Below, piece by piece: positions 60,958 to 64,000 of a stretch of DNA of 64,000 nucleotides. The notes below the pieces were generated by a model. The model did no database searches, was not told the origin of the DNA, and was given only the letters and a program-made list of their open reading frames with translations. The position numbers and the translations under genes were made by a program. Source of the DNA: Corallococcus sp020037015 (GTDB taxonomy: Bacteria; Myxococcota; Myxococcia; Myxococcales; Myxococcaceae); assembly GCF_044792175.1 (NCBI RefSeq), contig NZ_CP172866.1. One strand, written 5' to 3'. Each line of letters begins with the position of its first letter. The stretch's first letter is position 1.

Positions 60958-63900
60958 ACGCGGCCCGGCTCTGGCGCGTGGCGCGCACGGAGGGGCGTCA
61001 CCAGACCCGGCGCCCGCTGTTCTGGGTGCTGCTGGTGCTGCTGGTGCTGGTGGTGTGGGGCGTGTCCTCCGGCAACGTCACCATCGACGCGGGCAGCACG
61101 GAGGTGGGGGGCAAGAAGGCGTGGATCACCAGCGCCTTCGCCGTCGCGCAGACGGTGGTGCTGCTCACGTTCATGTTGTTCACCTTCTTCGTGTCCGTGG
61201 GCGCGGGCATGTCCGTCATCTCCGACGACGAGGCCCGCGTGCAGCACCTGCTGCACACCACGCCGCTGACGCCCGCGGAGTACGTATGGGGCAAGTTCGC
61301 GGGCGTGCTGGGCGCGTACGTGCTGGCGCTCGGGTGGATGATGGGGCTGCTCGTCTTCTTCCACCACGTCGTGCCGGCGGGCGCGGACGCGGAGTTCCGC
61401 GGGCCCTTCGCGTGGGGGAACTACGTGGGCGCCGCGGCGGGGTTCGGCCTGCCGCTCATCGTCTTCATGGCGGGCATGGCCTTCGCCACGGGCGAGCGCA
61501 CGCGCCGCGCGGTGCCGGTGTACTTCCTGCCGGTGGGGCTGTTCTTCCTCTGCGCGTTCTTCCTCTGGGACTGGTCCCCCGGCTGGTTGGATCCGCGCGT
61601 GAACCGGCTCCTGATGGCGCTGGACCCCGGCGGCTTCCGGTGGCTCACGGAGGAGTGGCTCAAGGTGGACCGGGGCGTGGACTTCTACAACACGCAGCCC
61701 GTGGGCCTGGACGCCCTCTTCGTCACCAGCCGCTTCGTGTTCATGGCCCTGGGCCTGGGCGCGGTGGCCTGGAGTGAGCGCCACTTCCGCCGCGCGCTCC
61801 GGGGCGAGGTGCGCGCGAAGGGCCCTCGCAAGAGCGTCATCCTGGACGCGCCGCCCGCGCAGGTGGCGCTGTCGCACGCGGAGGCGCCGCTGTCCGCGCT
61901 GCGCATGTCCGTCCGTCCGCCGGGCTTCTGGACGGGGCTGTGGACGGTGGCGCGCGCGGAGGGGCGGGGCCTGCTGTCGCAGCCAGGGCTCTACCTGTTC
62001 CTGCCGCTGCTGGGGTTCCAGATGATGTCCCAGGGCGCCACGGGGGTGGGCCCCTTCGACACGCGCGTGCTGCTGGTGCCCGGCCGCTTCGCGGTGCACA
62101 CGATGGGACAGGCGTCCGTGCTCGTGTGTCTGTTGTTGATGTTCTACGTGGTGGAGTCGCTGGAGCGCGAGCAGGCCTCCCACTTCGCGCCCATCCACGA
62201 CGCGACCCCGGTGCGCACGCTGTCGGTGCTGCTGGGCAAGGCGCTGGCGAACACCCTGGTGGCGGTGGCGCTGCTGACGGCCATGGCGCTCGCGGGCTCG
62301 CTGGTGCAGGTGTTCCAGGGCACGGTGCCGCTGTCGCTGACGCCGTATGTGCTGGTGTGGGGCCTGTTGCTGTTCCCCACCTTCCTCTTGTGGACGGGCT
62401 TCATCCTGGCCGCGCGCGCGGTGACGGGGGGCCGCTTCGGCACCTACGCGCTGGCGCTGTCCGCGCTGGGGCTCACCGGCTACGTCGCCGTGCGAGGCGA
62501 CCTCACCTGGGTGACGAACTGGCCCCTGTGGGACGCGGTGCGGTGGACCGACCTGGGCGCCTTCCAGGTGGACCGCGCCGCGCTGGTGCTCAACCGCGTG
62601 GCCGCGCTGGGCGGGGCCGTCTTCTTCACCGCGCTGGCGGTGCGCCTGGACGGCCGGCGCGTCCGCGACGCGGTGACGACGCTGGAGGGACTGAAGCCCG
62701 CGGGCCTCGCGCGCGGGCTGTGGCGGCTGGCGCCATACCTGGCGGTGCCGGTGGTGGCGCTGACGTGGCTGGGCATCCTCGTGGGGCAGGGCCACCAGGG
62801 CGCGGCGGCGAAGAAGCGCGCGAAGGAGTACTGGCAGAAGAACCTGGCGACGTGGAAGGACGCGCCGCGGCCCATGCTGGCGGACGTGGACCTGGACGTG
62901 GACCTGGAGCCGGAGGCGAGCGCCTTTCGCATGAAGGGCACGTACACGCTGCTGAACCGGCACGCCGTGGCGCTGCCCCGCTTCGCCTTGAGCGGCGGCG
63001 ACGGCTGGACGGACGTGCGCTGGACGCTGGACGGGAAGGACGTGACGCCGGAGGACCGCGCCGGGCTGTATGTCTTCACCCCGCCGACGCCGCTGCCCCC
63101 CGGCGCGAAGGTGACGGTGGGCTTCCAGTACGCGGGCCACGTCCCGGAGGGCGTGTCCCGCGCGGGCGGCGCGTTCCGGGAGTTCATCCTCCCGGCGGGC
63201 GCGGTGCTCACCAGCGAGACGGCCACGTTCGCGCCGGTGGTGGGCTACGAGGAGGAGCGCGGCATCGACCCGAAGGAGAACAAGTACGAGCCGCGCGTGT
63301 ACCCGGACGACTTCCACGAGGGGCCCACGGAGTCCGCCTGGGGCAGCAACCTGCCGTTCCCCTTCCGCATCCGCGTGAGCGGCCCGGAGGCCTACACGCT
63401 CAACTCCGTGGGCGTGCGCGAGAGCGACACGGTGAAGGACGGCCGGCGCACCACCGTGTGGCGCAGCGACCACCCGGTGAGCTTCTTCAACGTCATCGCG
63501 GGCCGGTGGACCCGCGTGGACGGCGCGGGCGCGGTGGTGTTCCACGACCCGGCGCATGGCTACAACGTGCCGGAGATGATGCGGGGGCTGGAGGCCGCGC
63601 GCCGGTACTACTCGGAGTGGTTCCACCCGTTCCCGTGGGCGGAGCTGAAGCTGTCCGAGTTCGCCGGCCTGGCCAACCAAGCACAGGGCTTCCCCACGAA
63701 CATCACGTTCTCGGAGTCCATCGGGTTCCTCACGCGGACGACGCCGGAGTCGAACGCGGTGCTGCTCGTCACCGCGCACGAGGCCGCGCACCAGTGGTGG
63801 GGCAACCTGCTCATCCCCGGCAAGGGGCCCGGCGGAAACGTGCTGTCGGAGGGCATGTCGCATTACTCGGCGCTGAAGCTCATCGAGCAGCTCGACGGAC

Positions 63901-64000
63901 AGGAGGCGCGCCGGCAGACCGCGAAGCGCCTGGAGGAGCGCTACGGCAAGGGCCGGCGCGTGGACGGCGAGCAGCCGCTGGTGAAGCTGGACGACTCGCG
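60954..64000 (+). CDS. ABC permease fused to M1-family metallopeptidase, partial
   Basis: The gene is cut by the window edge after about 1,015 residues. Residues 1-600 hold two six-helix ABC-2-type permease halves (FWVLLVLLVLVVWGVSSGN; LLSQPGLYLFLPLLGFQMM). The rest is an M1-type aminopeptidase: HEAAH zinc motif at 942-946 in VTAHEAAHQWWGN and Glu966 in LSEGMSHYSALKL. Such fusions are known as ABC transporter permease/M1 family aminopeptidase proteins. The peptidase domain probably lies outside. GTG at 60954 overlaps the ATPase stop by four bases. Confidence 0.9.
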   Translation, partial: MNAARLWRVARTEGRHQTRRPLFWVLLVLLVLVVWGVSSGNVTIDAGSTEVGGKKAWITSAFAVAQTVVLLTFMLFTFFVSVGAGMSVISDDEARVQHLLHTTPLTPAEYVWGKFAGVLGAYVLALGWMMGLLVFFHHVVPAGADAEFRGPFAWGNYVGAAAGFGLPLIVFMAGMAFATGERTRRAVPVYFLPVGLFFLCAFFLWDWSPGWLDPRVNRLLMALDPGGFRWLTEEWLKVDRGVDFYNTQPVGLDALFVTSRFVFMALGLGAVAWSERHFRRALRGEVRAKGPRKSVILDAPPAQVALSHAEAPLSALRMSVRPPGFWTGLWTVARAEGRGLLSQPGLYLFLPLLGFQMMSQGATGVGPFDTRVLLVPGRFAVHTMGQASVLVCLLLMFYVVESLEREQASHFAPIHDATPVRTLSVLLGKALANTLVAVALLTAMALAGSLVQVFQGTVPLSLTPYVLVWGLLLFPTFLLWTGFILAARAVTGGRFGTYALALSALGLTGYVAVRGDLTWVTNWPLWDAVRWTDLGAFQVDRAALVLNRVAALGGAVFFTALAVRLDGRRVRDAVTTLEGLKPAGLARGLWRLAPYLAVPVVALTWLGILVGQGHQGAAAKKRAKEYWQKNLATWKDAPRPMLADVDLDVDLEPEASAFRMKGTYTLLNRHAVALPRFALSGGDGWTDVRWTLDGKDVTPEDRAGLYVFTPPTPLPPGAKVTVGFQYAGHVPEGVSRAGGAFREFILPAGAVLTSETATFAPVVGYEEERGIDPKENKYEPRVYPDDFHEGPTESAWGSNLPFPFRIRVSGPEAYTLNSVGVRESDTVKDGRRTTVWRSDHPVSFFNVIAGRWTRVDGAGAVVFHDPAHGYNVPEMMRGLEAARRYYSEWFHPFPWAELKLSEFAGLANQAQGFPTNITFSESIGFLTRTTPESNAVLLVTAHEAAHQWWGNLLIPGKGPGGNVLSEGMSHYSALKLIEQLDGQEARRQTAKRLEERYGKGRRVDGEQPLVKLDDS

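Overview
The window is GC-rich, with tightly packed genes and strong G/C third-position bias. Its content fits a myxobacterium, most likely a Corallococcus or Myxococcus relative: a DUF2381 (TIGR02268, Myxococcus paralogous family) protein, five sensor kinases including hybrid ones, two sigma-54-type promoters, many lipoproteins, a spore photoproduct lyase-like protein and long-tailed GntR regulators. The genus is an inference from gene content; no rRNA or other marker is present. No tRNA, rRNA, CRISPR array, insertion sequence or replication origin was recognised.

Layout. 0.1-4.2 kb: hybrid kinase, SUFU-domain protein, FemAB/DUF482-like acetyltransferase. 4.2-9.3 kb: divergent HxlR regulator and QorB-type quinone reductase around a clear operator, an orphan gene, a DUF2381 protein with twin lipoproteins, and a second QorB. 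9.3-19.7 kb: desaturase, bioA, a berberine-bridge-type oxidase, a 1,141-residue double kinase, a DedA and AI-2E-type membrane pair. 19.7-26.2 kb: S9 peptidase, an AbiE-like toxin-antitoxin pair with its own operator, GNAT, OmpA/DUF4398 envelope lipoproteins. 26.4-31.9 kb: flap exonuclease, truncated haemoglobin, DUF4126 protein, sterol-desaturase-like enzyme, amidase.

31.97-33.46 kb is an AT-rich island that encodes a two-gene Kiwa anti-phage system (kwaA, kwaB), followed by about 0.5 kb of gene-free low-GC DNA. 34-37 kb: GH88 glucuronyl hydrolase and a spore photoproduct lyase-like radical SAM protein. 37-40.3 kb is unstable: a GntR regulator with a disordered tail, four copies of a dispersed palindrome, a 69-bp tandem duplication, and a gene broken by at least three frameshifts. 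40.3-45.8 kb: esterase, small lipoproteins, and two paralogous secreted proteins, each behind a -24/-12 promoter.

45.9-52.0 kb holds a urease cluster (ureD, a fused ureAB, ureC, ureF, ureG; no ureE) split by an opposite-strand YopT-type cysteine protease. 52-60 kb: a tandemly duplicated membrane sensor kinase pair coupled to an AraC regulator, a VOC protein, and a REC-kinase-REC protein. The window ends in an ABC ATPase translationally coupled to a permease-M1 peptidase fusion that runs off the edge.

The best candidates for a second look are the Kiwa island, the protease inside the urease cluster, the AbiE-like module with its 17-bp inverted-repeat operator, the dispersed 25-bp palindrome, and the two sigma-54-driven secreted paralogues. 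All family calls rest on motif reading by eye, without database searches.
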